Shown here one piece after another: positions 37,933-44,647 of a stretch of 64,000 nt of DNA. Source of the DNA: Cyanobium gracile PCC 6307 (GTDB taxonomy: Bacteria > Cyanobacteriota > Cyanobacteriia > PCC-6307 > Cyanobiaceae); the NCBI RefSeq assembly GCF_000316515.1, contig NC_019675.1:2257964-2321963 (forward strand), read 5' to 3'. Numbering within the stretch: position 1 is the stretch's first letter; each line of letters begins with the position of its first letter. The notes beneath the pieces were generated by a model that ran no database searches, was not told the origin of the DNA, and saw nothing but the letters and a program-made list of their open reading frames with translations. Position numbers and translations under genes: made by a program.

Positions 37933-38383
37933 CCTTTTGATCAAGCAGACCGAGCTGAACGAGCACACTCGCTTGATCCCACGAGATGTGTTCGTAGGCG
38001 ACCTTGTCGTCTTCGATACCGACGATCACGACGAGTACCGCTTCCACGCGTCGTCCAGTGGGCTCAATTCCGGGCAGGACGTGGTCCATCTTAATGGTGT
38101 GAGTGAACGAGATGATGAGTTCATCGACGAGACGTTCCTCGCTGTACGTGCGCGAAATCGTTTCGAACATGACATCAGGCGGGAAGAACTGGCCTATGAG
38201 CCGCTTGGAGTAGAAGGTACGGACGCCCTGTGAACGTTGTCCCCCCACCATGGTCGGCACATTTACGAGATGCGGGTTCGGCACCATGGTCACAAGCGTC
38301 TCGTCGAGGTCGCCGGCCAATTCCGCCTGCACATGAGCGTTGAAGATCGCGTCAAGTATCGCGTGTAGTTGCTGCTTGCTCAT
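37886..38383 (-). CDS. NTF2-like protein (cassette gene)
   Basis: A 165-residue protein of the SnoaL/NTF2 fold: LHAILDAIFNAHVQAELAGD, MVPNPHLVNVPTMVGGQ, FYSKRLIGQFFPPDV, and DELIISFTHTIKMDHVLPGI. Similar proteins are annotated as nuclear-transport-factor-2 or ester-cyclase-like; no catalytic assignment is safe. Its stop lies within the remaining half of attC3. Base composition is lower in GC than the backbone. Confidence 0.7.
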   Translation of the reverse strand: MSKQQLHAILDAIFNAHVQAELAGDLDETLVTMVPNPHLVNVPTMVGGQRSQGVRTFYSKRLIGQFFPPDVMFETISRTYSEERLVDELIISFTHTIKMDHVLPGIEPTGRRVEAVLVVIVGIEDDKVAYEHISWDQASVLVQLGLLDQKAFQRTALCAAANSER

Positions 38384-38410
38384 GTTCTTTCACTGTCTGG
38401 GTGTGAGTGC

Positions 38411-38499
38411 TGCCAACGCTTGCCATCAACTGGCCGCGGCGAGGAAGGGGACAAGCAAGAATTATTTGGGGGCGGCACAGGTGAATGGCATTGTTAGTC
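38411..38499 (-). other. attC recombination site 4
   Basis: Ends TGCCAAC and GTTAGTC. Inner boxes CTTGCCATCA/GGTGAATGGCAT and GGCCGC/GGCGGC pair with unpaired bases left over. It is clearly homologous to attC8 (same AACGCTTGCCATCA and GGTGAATGGCAT blocks), so the two cassettes share an attC lineage. Confidence 0.75.
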
Positions 38500-38572
38500 T
38501 GCGTCAGGCCTCTGGTCAGAGCCGTCTTTCACTACGTCCTCCGACTCCCTGAGTATCTCAACACATTCTCTC
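38494..38572 (-). pseudogene. 3' remnant of a cassette gene cut by the IS3 element
   Basis: Reading from the left end of the insertion sequence, 25 sense codons lead to a TAA in attC4 (tail VVKDGSDQRPDAD). On the other side of the insertion only about 20 bp separate the IS from attC5, so the rest of the gene is missing. The original protein cannot be identified. Confidence 0.55.
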
Positions 38573-38587
38573 TGAGGTGGATGGCTT

Positions 38588-39493
38588 TTATTGGACAGAT
38601 TCGGCCCCTGACATCGTTAACCCCGGGCGGGAAGAACAGGGTTTGCTCTCAGTGTAGACCTCATGGGGAGTTTTGCCTCCCAGTGCGCTGTGTGGTCTTA
38701 CATGGCCATACCTCCAGAAGAAGCGGGCCAGACTGATCTCGGCTTCCCAGCCATCGCCATAGGCGCGGAGGTAGACCTCCTCATATTTGACGGTGCGCCA
38801 GAGCCTCTCCACCAGGATGTTGTCAAAGCACCGCCCCCTGCCTGACCAGCTGACCTTGATGTCTTCTGCCTTGAGTCGTTGAACGAAGGCCGATGAGGTG
38901 AATTGACAGCCCTGATCAGAATGGAAGATCTCGGGTTTGCCGCCACTGACCAGGGCCATCTCCAGGGCCTCCAGGCAGAACTCCGTGTCAAGGCTGTTGG
39001 AAAGCTTCCAACTGAGCACATGCCTGGAGAACAGATCCACAATCGCCACCAGGTATAGGAAGCCCTTCCGCAGTGGGATGTAGGTAATATCTGTCGCCCA
39101 GACCTGATCTGGAGCTGTGACGGCTCTGACATCAACCAGGCAGGGAAAGCGCTCTGATGGTTCGCCCGGCACCGTGGTACGAGGCTTCTGGTAGATCGCC
39201 CGTAATCCCATGCGCCGCATGAGGTTTCGGACACGGTCACGGCTGATTGGGATGCCGTCTCTGGCCAGATACTGCACCATCCGACGGCTGCCGGCGGTGG
39301 GATCCTCCAGGTAGAGGGCATCGATCCTGCCCATGATCCGTAGCGTGGATTCACCCACCGGCACCGGCTGGTAATACAGCGAGGATCGAGGCAGGCCAAG
39401 CAGCTCACATTGACGGCTGACCGTGAGCTCAGGATGGTCATGATCGACCAGTTTTCGCAGTTCATGGGCATCAGAGCAGTTGAGACTTTTTTT
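38588..39493 (-). CDS. IS3-family transposase OrfB
   Basis: DDE integrase domain. The first part (ELRKLVDHDHPELTVSRQCELLGLPRSSLYY, in pieces) is the HTH_21 region, then WATDITYI (first Asp), FHSDQGCQF (second Asp), and NILVERLWRTVKYEEVY (Glu). There is no normal start codon near its 5' end; it is made as a fusion with OrfA by frameshifting on an A8 run at 39,487-39,494. The coding frame lies +1 to OrfA, not the usual -1. Confidence 0.85.
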   Translation of the reverse strand, partial: KKSLNCSDAHELRKLVDHDHPELTVSRQCELLGLPRSSLYYQPVPVGESTLRIMGRIDALYLEDPTAGSRRMVQYLARDGIPISRDRVRNLMRRMGLRAIYQKPRTTVPGEPSERFPCLVDVRAVTAPDQVWATDITYIPLRKGFLYLVAIVDLFSRHVLSWKLSNSLDTEFCLEALEMALVSGGKPEIFHSDQGCQFTSSAFVQRLKAEDIKVSWSGRGRCFDNILVERLWRTVKYEEVYLRAYGDGWEAEISLARFFWRYGHVRPHSALGGKTPHEVYTESKPCSSRPGLTMSGAESVQ

Positions 39494-39758
39494 TCAGCCA
39501 CTCCAGCTCCATCTGAAGCTTGCCGATCTGCTGGAACAGCTCCGCCTCCTTAGCCTGGCTTTCGTCTTTGGCCTGCGTCTTCTTGCCCCGCGTGAACAAG
39601 TCGCTGGCACCCTTCAGCAGCTGCTTCTTCCACTGGCTCACCTGGATCGGGTGCACCGAATGATCAGCGGCGATCTCCTGGAGCGTCTTGCGGCCACTGA
39701 TCGCCTCCATGGCGACCTTGGCCTTGAACTCGGGGCTATGGGTGCGGCGTTTGCTCAT
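39471..39758 (-). CDS. IS3-family transposase OrfA
   Basis: A 95-residue helix-turn-helix protein: SKRRTHSPEFKAKVAMEAISG, ADHSVHPIQVSQWKKQLL, and a leucine-zipper tail ending WLKKKSQLL. ATG 39758 fits the family start. The tail is encoded across the A8 slippery run where OrfAB fusion would occur. Confidence 0.85.
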   Translation of the reverse strand: MSKRRTHSPEFKAKVAMEAISGRKTLQEIAADHSVHPIQVSQWKKQLLKGASDLFTRGKKTQAKDESQAKEAELFQQIGKLQMELEWLKKKSQLL

Positions 39759-39858
39759 CGGTGGGAGCCCCCTCTCAGGGGCGGTGCCCCGCCTCACAGG
39801 TTAACGATGGACCCTGTCCAGAAAAACCAGACCACCTCACAGTGGCTTGTTTTGTGCC

Positions 39859-39949
39859 GCCTAACGCTCAAGATCACCTGCCCGCAAGCATCGCATTGGT
39901 ATAACTACTGAGACATCGGTGGCGGGTCAGGTGGATCTTGTTGTTGGGC
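39859..39949 (-). other. attC recombination site 5
   Basis: A strong site. Ends GCCTAAC and GTTGGGC. The arms CAAGATCACCTGCCCGC and GCGGGTCAGGTGGATCTTG pair along their length with one unpaired T and one unpaired G, the extrahelical bases expected in attC. The neighbouring gene's stop codon lies in the central loop. The right box GTTGGGCTT is complementary to the start of its cassette at 40,689. Confidence 0.88.
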
Positions 39950-40564
39950 TTCGCACGAATCGCAAGTCAATAAGAATTTAGACAGCTGGCCCTGAGGATC
40001 ACTAACAATCACGTTGCGGGCCCGATCAAGAAGATCAAGTAGAATCCCAATCGAATCAAGCTTTTCAATTATTCTTTTTTGCTGCTCATCCAAGTACTCA
40101 ATTACCATTCTATAGATATCAACTGATGTACTATCTAGCTCGGCCAGCCTGTGATGTATCAAGTTATTGCGATCTTTTACAAGTTCTAGCAGGGATTCTC
40201 GGAACTTCCGGGAGCCCTTGTCATCTCCGACTGAAAAGGAAAGTGAAATGTGAATGTCGTCTAGGTTCTCGGGAATGTCTTCCAGATTATCGTGTCCCTT
40301 TTCCAGTGAACTAACAATTTGCATCGTAAGATTCCCAAGGGTCTTCCTGTGATTCTCTCGAATTCTGCGTCGCTTCTTTCTCTTTAGGTCCTTAGGAGAA
40401 CCAGATATACACAACGAGAGTAAGATCTTGAGGCCAGACTCGAGTCTTGCAAAGTTGACAACATTGCGACCAACCTTACGCAGTGCCTCGGAACGTATAG
40501 TCTCAATTTCAATCCTACCAGATTGGGCTGACTCATCTTGTTGCATTACTCCAATGCCCAACAT
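39905..40564 (-). CDS. Unknown cassette protein with a HEPN-like motif
   Basis: A 219-residue, mostly helical protein. A basic patch KRKKRRRIRENHRK is at about 62-75. Later comes LVKDRNNLIHHRLAEL, where R-N-N-L-I-H is an RX4H motif as found in HEPN RNases. The C terminus (CDSCEAQQQDPPDPPP) is translated from attC5 itself, so the last residues are set by the recombination site. I do not recognise a named family; HEPN membership is a guess from the motif and the helical pattern. Confidence 0.6.
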   Translation of the reverse strand: MLGIGVMQQDESAQSGRIEIETIRSEALRKVGRNVVNFARLESGLKILLSLCISGSPKDLKRKKRRRIRENHRKTLGNLTMQIVSSLEKGHDNLEDIPENLDDIHISLSFSVGDDKGSRKFRESLLELVKDRNNLIHHRLAELDSTSVDIYRMVIEYLDEQQKRIIEKLDSIGILLDLLDRARNVIVSDPQGQLSKFLLTCDSCEAQQQDPPDPPPMSQ

Positions 40565-40688
40565 GGATAAGCTGTCAATAGAAATGACATTATGGATGAG
40601 TGTATGGCTGTGGGTCTCTTCACTACACTGACGTTAATGCAAGGCAATGTTGGATTCAAGTGACAATGTAATCAGTCAACCACCGTAA

Positions 40689-40778
40689 GCCCAACGCTGC
40701 CCCTGAGTAGCAGGCAAGGACTCTAGAGTGATAGCAGAGAGCCGGTGGTGGCCTGTCCACTCGAGGGGCATGTTAGAT
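40689..40778 (-). other. attC recombination site 6
   Basis: Ends GCCCAAC and GTTAGAT. Arms GCCCCTGAGTAGCAGGC and GCCTGTCCACTCGAGGGGC pair with a few unpaired bases. GTTAGATGG on the right is the exact complement of CCATCTAAC at the start of the AbiJ-like cassette (41,692-41,700). Highly similar to attC7. Confidence 0.9.
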
Positions 40779-40783
40779 GGTAA

Positions 40784-41695
40784 TCACTCGCCATCAACAA
40801 GTAGCGATGACTTTGCTGTTAGAAATGAAGCGAAGGCGGAGCAAGCGACTAGCATGAATGCTGCCTCTTCGTAGCCAATGTTGTTCTCCTCAAGCAGTGA
40901 ATGGCGAATTCCGCTCTCGTCGCTTGAGTAACCATAGAGACTCTTAAACGAAGTCTTAAGCGCCCTGTGAATCGGGGACTTTGCTGAGATTCGCTCCAAT
41001 GCATACGCGACACCATTGCCTCCCGTGCCTGCTAAGCCATTAACAATTGCCTCAATCGAGGAAATAGATTCCTTAATTGAGTTCCGATAATCTGGAGCTG
41101 GCTTCTTTCCTAATAGCTCGAGAGCAGTTAAAAGATGTTGGCGTGCTCCGCCCTGCCCTTCCACTTCCAAGTCATGAATGGCTTTATCAATCGCGGCAAC
41201 CTCGATAGGGCTTGAAATCGGAGCCAAAACATTATCGATAAAACGGTAGCCCGACAGCTCACGCTCTAGTACGTGGTTAAGTCTAGACTTCAGCAAAGCA
41301 ACTCTTTGCCGATGTCTTGTGATGTCTCCGAATGTCGAGGCGATGGTTCTGGCCATGGATTCCTCGCTTACAAATAGATGCTCGATAATCTCGTAGGTCT
41401 GGTGCCAGGGTCCCTCGAAGAACGCATAGCGGAACCACTCAAGGGCTTTGCTAGAAGTTCCGCCAATTTTATCTATTGGCACTTTATGCACATTTCTTGC
41501 CACTGTTGAAGCAACTCGTTGCCATGGTGAAGGTGTCTCGTTGTCATAAAAGAGATATATCTCATTCCACAGCGAGTTTTTCAAGGCATCATCCATGCCT
41601 TCAACCTGAATGTTCTTATGTGCCGTGACAGCACCGATTCTTTCAGAGAATGGCTTCATAAGATCGATATGCATCCTTTCGGTAAGGCTAGCCAT
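40784..41695 (-). CDS. AbiJ-NTD4-like abortive-infection protein (cassette gene)
   Basis: A 303-residue protein. The N terminus (FSERIGAVTAHKNIQVEGMDDALKNSLWNEIYLFY in parts) and C-terminal half (LNHVLERELSGYRFIDN; PDYRNSIKESISSIEAIVNG; SFKSLYGYSSDESGIRHSLLEE; FMLVACSAFASFLTAK) match what I know of the AbiJ N-terminal domain 4 family, a HEPN-associated group linked to abortive infection. It would act in the cytoplasm after phage entry. Enclosed by attC6 and attC7, whose bases match as cassette ends. Phage defence is inferred from the family. Confidence 0.72.
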   Translation of the reverse strand: MASLTERMHIDLMKPFSERIGAVTAHKNIQVEGMDDALKNSLWNEIYLFYDNETPSPWQRVASTVARNVHKVPIDKIGGTSSKALEWFRYAFFEGPWHQTYEIIEHLFVSEESMARTIASTFGDITRHRQRVALLKSRLNHVLERELSGYRFIDNVLAPISSPIEVAAIDKAIHDLEVEGQGGARQHLLTALELLGKKPAPDYRNSIKESISSIEAIVNGLAGTGGNGVAYALERISAKSPIHRALKTSFKSLYGYSSDESGIRHSLLEENNIGYEEAAFMLVACSAFASFLTAKSSLLVDGE

Positions 41696-41785
41696 CTAAC
41701 GCTGCCCCTGAGTGGCAGGCAAGGAGCCTTGCGCGGCGTAGCAGAGAGATTACGGTGGCCTGCCCACTCGAGGGGCTTGTTCGAA
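41694..41785 (-). other. attC recombination site 7
   Basis: Left end ATCTAAC; right end GTTCGAA, off-consensus. Arms CTGCCCCTGAGTGGCAGGC and GCCTGCCCACTCGAGGGGC pair. The unusual right box (CCTTCGAAC on the minus strand) is the exact complement of GTTCGAAGG at the start of its own cassette (42,479-42,487), so it is a true compensated variant. Confidence 0.85.
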
Positions 41786-41833
41786 GGTGTCGCATCTTCA
41801 CAGGCATCGCTTGTAGGCCCACTCCTCACAAGC

Positions 41834-41862
41834 AGATGTCAAGGCATATCAGCCTGACATCT
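41834..41862. terminator. Hairpin in the 3' region of the 99-residue cassette
   Basis: AGATGTCA and TGACATCT pair, extended by GGC/GCC, with a 6-base loop and one bulged A: an 11-bp stem. It lies in the 170-bp non-coding stretch between attC7 and the 99-residue gene. There is no clear T run, so a terminator role is uncertain; an RNA-stabilising hairpin is equally possible. Confidence 0.4.
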
Positions 41863-41955
41863 CTCACTGAACGGGAGCCTCAATTAGACACACTGCGCGA
41901 GAAGGCGACCCGCCAGTGAACCCCACATGCTTGAACCCAGTTCCATAAACAAGAC

Positions 41956-42255
41956 TTATCCATTTCCATTCTCCATTTCTAATTCCCTAATTGCCATTCG
42001 CCAATAGTAGGTCTCTGAGTATCTACCTACTTTGCCAAATCGCATTCTTGCAACAAGTCTTTCCGCTTTGTCTTTATCGCCACCCAGCATTGATATCAGC
42101 TTTTCTCTTACTTCAATATCAACTTCAACCTTTGCCGGCATCCGGGTAGCCTGCGAACGGGTTGATCTAGATCTCCTTTTCCCGCTTCCTTTCAACACTG
42201 CCTCTATCGCAACAAGCAAGATAACTCCAGTGATTAACCCAAGAATGAATTCCAT
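41956..42255 (-). CDS. Small membrane-anchored cassette protein
   Basis: A 99-residue protein. One hydrophobic helix at the N terminus (EFILGLITGVILLVAIEAVL) is followed by a basic linker (GKRRSRSTRSQ) and a soluble part of about 55 residues rich in K, E and R (REKLISMLGGDKDKAERLV; FGKVGRYSETYYWRMA). No family recognised. It likely sits in the cytoplasmic membrane with the tail inside. Its cassette is bounded by attC7 and attC8. Confidence 0.65.
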   Translation of the reverse strand: MEFILGLITGVILLVAIEAVLKGSGKRRSRSTRSQATRMPAKVEVDIEVREKLISMLGGDKDKAERLVARMRFGKVGRYSETYYWRMAIRELEMENGNG

Positions 42256-42302
42256 CTAGATCAGCAAGCTAGAATCCACAAGGAGACGGTTGCCAGTGTG
42301 GC

Positions 42303-42330
42303 CTGCACTGTCCCTGAGTGGCCGGCAAGA
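42303..42330 (-). other. Relic of an attC half-site
   Basis: The stretch GTCCCTGAGTGGCCGGCAAG resembles the left arm of attC6/attC7 (GCCCCTGAGTGGCAGGCAAG), but no core box or partner arm remains. It lies in the 225 bp upstream of the 99-residue gene, where I see no coding sequence, and probably marks a lost cassette junction. Confidence 0.5.
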
Positions 42331-42480
42331 AACTATTGCTATCGCAGCAAGCTCGACGCCAGCCTGTTCACTCCAAGAGAGAAGCGATCTTCCTTCTACT
42401 TTAACCATGGTTCACCTGTAGCTGCCTGGCTACGAGCACGCAACGCTGCCTTTCTGGCTCCCAGCAAACACTACACATCC

Positions 42481-42570
42481 TTCGAACGCTTGCCATCACC
42501 AGGCCGCAATGATCTCAGGCAGGAACAAGAAACCCCTTGGAGGCGGCTCTGGTGAATGGCATGGTTAGTT
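42481..42570 (-). other. attC recombination site 8
   Basis: Left end TTCGAAC, right end GTTAGTT. Arms CTTGCCATCACCAGGCCGC and GGCGGCTCTGGTGAATGGCA pair with unpaired bases. The hepT stop codon lies in the right box. Homologous to attC4. The right box AAACTAAC (minus strand) matches the start of the MntA/HepT cassette at 43,297. Confidence 0.85.
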
Positions 42571-42918
42571 TGCGTCATGGGAGTCATGCAAAAACTCGCC
42601 AACCTCGGCCTTCAATACAATTAGGTCTGAATAGACAAGTCCGAAAACGGCATCGTCGTCAACTGCTCCGTAGTCATGAGCAAGCATGTTTCTAAAGTCA
42701 ACGATCGCACGAGAATTGGAAATGGAACGAAATAGCCTCTCATCTAGAGCGCTGACCCTTCTAAGTGCCTCCCCAATAATGATGAACTCTCGCTCGACAG
42801 CAGATCTCACGGCACGCTTGCTTCGGTATTCTTCAACCGAGACGCCGCTCATTACGTCTTCAATCGCAATGCATGCTTCAAGGACATCTTGCAAATAGGC
42901 AGATACATCACGCGCCAT
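42565..42918 (-). CDS. hepT: HepT-like HEPN toxin (DUF86)
   Basis: A 117-residue protein (ATG 42918, overlapping the mntA stop by 11 bp). The HEPN active-site motif RX4HXY is visible as FRNMLAHDYG. HepT proteins are RNases or nucleases held in check by the MntA-type nucleotidyltransferase, which AMPylates the conserved Tyr. The rest (AYLQDVLEACIAIEDV; EFIIIGEALRRVSALDE) is the family helical bundle. Confidence 0.88.
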   Translation of the reverse strand: MARDVSAYLQDVLEACIAIEDVMSGVSVEEYRSKRAVRSAVEREFIIIGEALRRVSALDERLFRSISNSRAIVDFRNMLAHDYGAVDDDAVFGLVYSDLIVLKAEVGEFLHDSHDAN

Positions 42919-43216
42919 ACACCAGCTTCTTTGTTCGATCAATCTCGTTGGCAATTATTTTGTTTTTCACCGCTCCCTGCATCACTAAATCAACGTCGGC
43001 TTGAAAGATGTTTCTAAAGGCCTCGCGAGCGTCAAGAAAGACGTGGAAGCGCTTGGTAATTTCCAATGGGCCAAACTCAACAAGAAGATCGATGTCGCTT
43101 TCTCCAGGCTTAAAGTCGTCTCTCAAAGCTGAGCCAAAGACAAACAGCCGCTCAATCCCATATCGCTGGCAAGCTGCGGCGATCTCTTCAAGCTTCTCGT
43201 CAATGGGGACTGACAT
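42908..43216 (-). CDS. mntA: MntA-like nucleotidyltransferase antitoxin
   Basis: A 102-residue minimal nucleotidyltransferase (ATG 43216; ATG 43234 is also in frame). The catalytic motif GSALRDDFKPGESDIDLLVEF shows GSxxR and the two Asp of DxD. Paired with HepT downstream, it makes a self-contained type VII toxin-antitoxin module in one cassette. Such modules can stabilise arrays or defend against phage. Confidence 0.87.
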   Translation of the reverse strand: MSVPIDEKLEEIAAACQRYGIERLFVFGSALRDDFKPGESDIDLLVEFGPLEITKRFHVFLDAREAFRNIFQADVDLVMQGAVKNKIIANEIDRTKKLVYGA

Positions 43217-43296
43217 AACACACCTCCTCGGCACATTGTAACCAGAAACCCAGGGAGGCCACCACGGGTGACTGCATCAGCACCTCCGGAACGTCA

Positions 43297-43350
43297 AACT
43301 AACGATTATGGATAGATCGTGCGCAGCCACGATCTTATCCGAAGTTGAAC
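43297..43350 (-). other. attC recombination site 9
   Basis: Short site with ends AACTAAC and GTTGAAC. Arms GGATAGATCGTG and CACGATCTTATCC pair with one unpaired T. The right box with flank (minus strand GGCTTGTTCAAC) matches GGCTTAGTTCAAC at 45,761-45,772, the start of the first cassette next to attI, apart from one inserted A. Confidence 0.85.
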
Positions 43351-43504
43351 AAGCCTGCAACGATGGAGCCTGATGGCTTACTGCAGAAACATCCGGCCAG
43401 TTTTCAGGATATCTTTGGCTTTCTCCTGAGTGCAAATGCCTGCCGTTTGGGGCATCGTTGAACCTTGCCATGCCTCAGCCGAATCTAGAGCGCAGCTGAG
43501 CTGG

Positions 43505-43530
43505 CCGTTCAGTTCTCTGGAGCTGAACGG
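43505..43530. other. Hairpin near the transposase 3' end
   Basis: CCGTTCAG and CTGAACGG form a perfect 8-bp stem with a 10-base loop, about 60 bp beyond the transposase stop. IS91-type elements carry a subterminal hairpin near the oriIS end downstream of the transposase, so this is a candidate for that role; a terminator is the alternative. Confidence 0.45.
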
Positions 43531-43588
43531 ATCTGCTCAGTGTCTGCTGGCTACATTCAGGGATATCTTCCCAGCATTCTTGTCAGCC

Positions 43589-44647
43589 TCAGCACAGCAG
43601 CGGCGTCATCCCTCGTTCTCGCAGTGCGATGATGCGCATCTGTCCCTGGCACAGGGGGCAGAGCATAGGCGCTTTCTCGCGGGGAAGCTCTGGAATCGGC
43701 AATTCCACCCTGAGCAGCAATTGCACCCCTTGGATCAGTCGTTTGGCATTGCCATGCAGCAGGCCGTAATCCCGTACACGCCGGAAGCGTCTCGGCAGGA
43801 CATGCCGCAGCAGCAGCCACAGAAACTCTCCGCCCGGTAGTGTGCGAACCTGGCGCGTTCCCTTGTTGTCCTGATAGCAGAAGCTGACTTTGCCCTCATG
43901 GTCGGCAATGATGTTCTTCTCCGGCAATACTCCACGGTAGAGGTAGCGCCCCAGATACACCAAGGCCTTTTCGCCCCTGCCCACCGATTTGCAGTTCACA
44001 ATCCACTCTCTTGGCAGTGGAGTCTTGAGCCGCAAGCCCAGACGGCGCATCCCCTCGTACCATTTGGCGCGGAACACCCTCGCCAGGTTGCCGGCCGGGA
44101 ACAGGTACCCTGCCACTTTGTCCCTCCACTGCCGTTTCTGCACGTTGATCGCACCTGCGGGCACAATCAGATGCACGTGGGGATGGTACTCAAGCCGCCG
44201 GTTGTGGGTGTGCAGAACGGCATGGGCGCCAATCTTCCCTCTCAGTTTCGGATCACGGCGGGCAAAGGAATCGATCGTTTCCCAGGCTGTTTTCAGCAGT
44301 AGATCATAGGCCAATCGTTGCTGCTGCCAGAAGATCTGCCTGAGTTCTGCAGGCACGGTGAAGGTGATCAGGAAGTACTCCACTGGCAGCAGCTTGGCCC
44401 GTTGTCGTTCGATCCACTGTTGACTTTCATGATGTTGGCAGTGTGGGCAACTGCGGTGTCCACAGGAATGGGGGATGCGGATGCTGTGCTCACAATCGGA
44501 GCATTGCAGCCGCATGACGTCACTGCCGCTCTGGCGGCAACGTCCCATCGCCTGCAGGGCCTGGCGGTGGCTTGGCAGCAGCTGATGGCCATGGCGGCGC
44601 TCCAGCTCACCCTGATAGCGCGCCACCAGATGGGAGAGGAGAAGCAT
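43589..44647 (-). CDS. IS91-family Y2 rolling-circle transposase
   Basis: A 352-residue HUH endonuclease. The N-terminal zinc finger has C49, C52, C62, C67 and C70. The metal-binding HUH motif is HPHVH (155-159). The paired catalytic tyrosines are Y231 and Y235 in LVYLGRYLYRG, and a CPLC motif sits near the C terminus. The usual IS91 length and all key residues are present, so it may be active. Its start overlaps the recombinase stop (TGATG), so both are translated from one message. Confidence 0.93.
   Translation of the reverse strand: MLLLSHLVARYQGELERRHGHQLLPSHRQALQAMGRCRQSGSDVMRLQCSDCEHSIRIPHSCGHRSCPHCQHHESQQWIERQRAKLLPVEYFLITFTVPAELRQIFWQQQRLAYDLLLKTAWETIDSFARRDPKLRGKIGAHAVLHTHNRRLEYHPHVHLIVPAGAINVQKRQWRDKVAGYLFPAGNLARVFRAKWYEGMRRLGLRLKTPLPREWIVNCKSVGRGEKALVYLGRYLYRGVLPEKNIIADHEGKVSFCYQDNKGTRQVRTLPGGEFLWLLLRHVLPRRFRRVRDYGLLHGNAKRLIQGVQLLLRVELPIPELPREKAPMLCPLCQGQMRIIALRERGMTPLLC

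Larger units (their letters stand above)
38573..39839 (-). mobile_element. IS3-family insertion sequence
   Basis: A 1,267-bp element with imperfect terminal inverted repeats of 26 bp (20 matches), both starting TGAGGTGG and ending TGGACAG. It holds orfA and orfB in the usual order. No matching target duplication is visible (CTC on the left, CAG on the right), which suggests a later deletion or rearrangement. It lies in the cassette between attC4 and attC5. Confidence 0.85.

Noticed and set aside
42298-42555. An 85-codon plus-strand frame in the gap between the 99-residue gene and hepT
   Set aside because: It overlaps attC8 and the attC relic, runs against cassette direction, and its translation shows no protein-like pattern.
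36876-43350. Repeated palindromic elements considered as a CRISPR array
   Set aside because: Repeats are 54-101 bp, imperfect, quasi-palindromic, and separated by genes of different length; they are attC sites. No cas genes are present.
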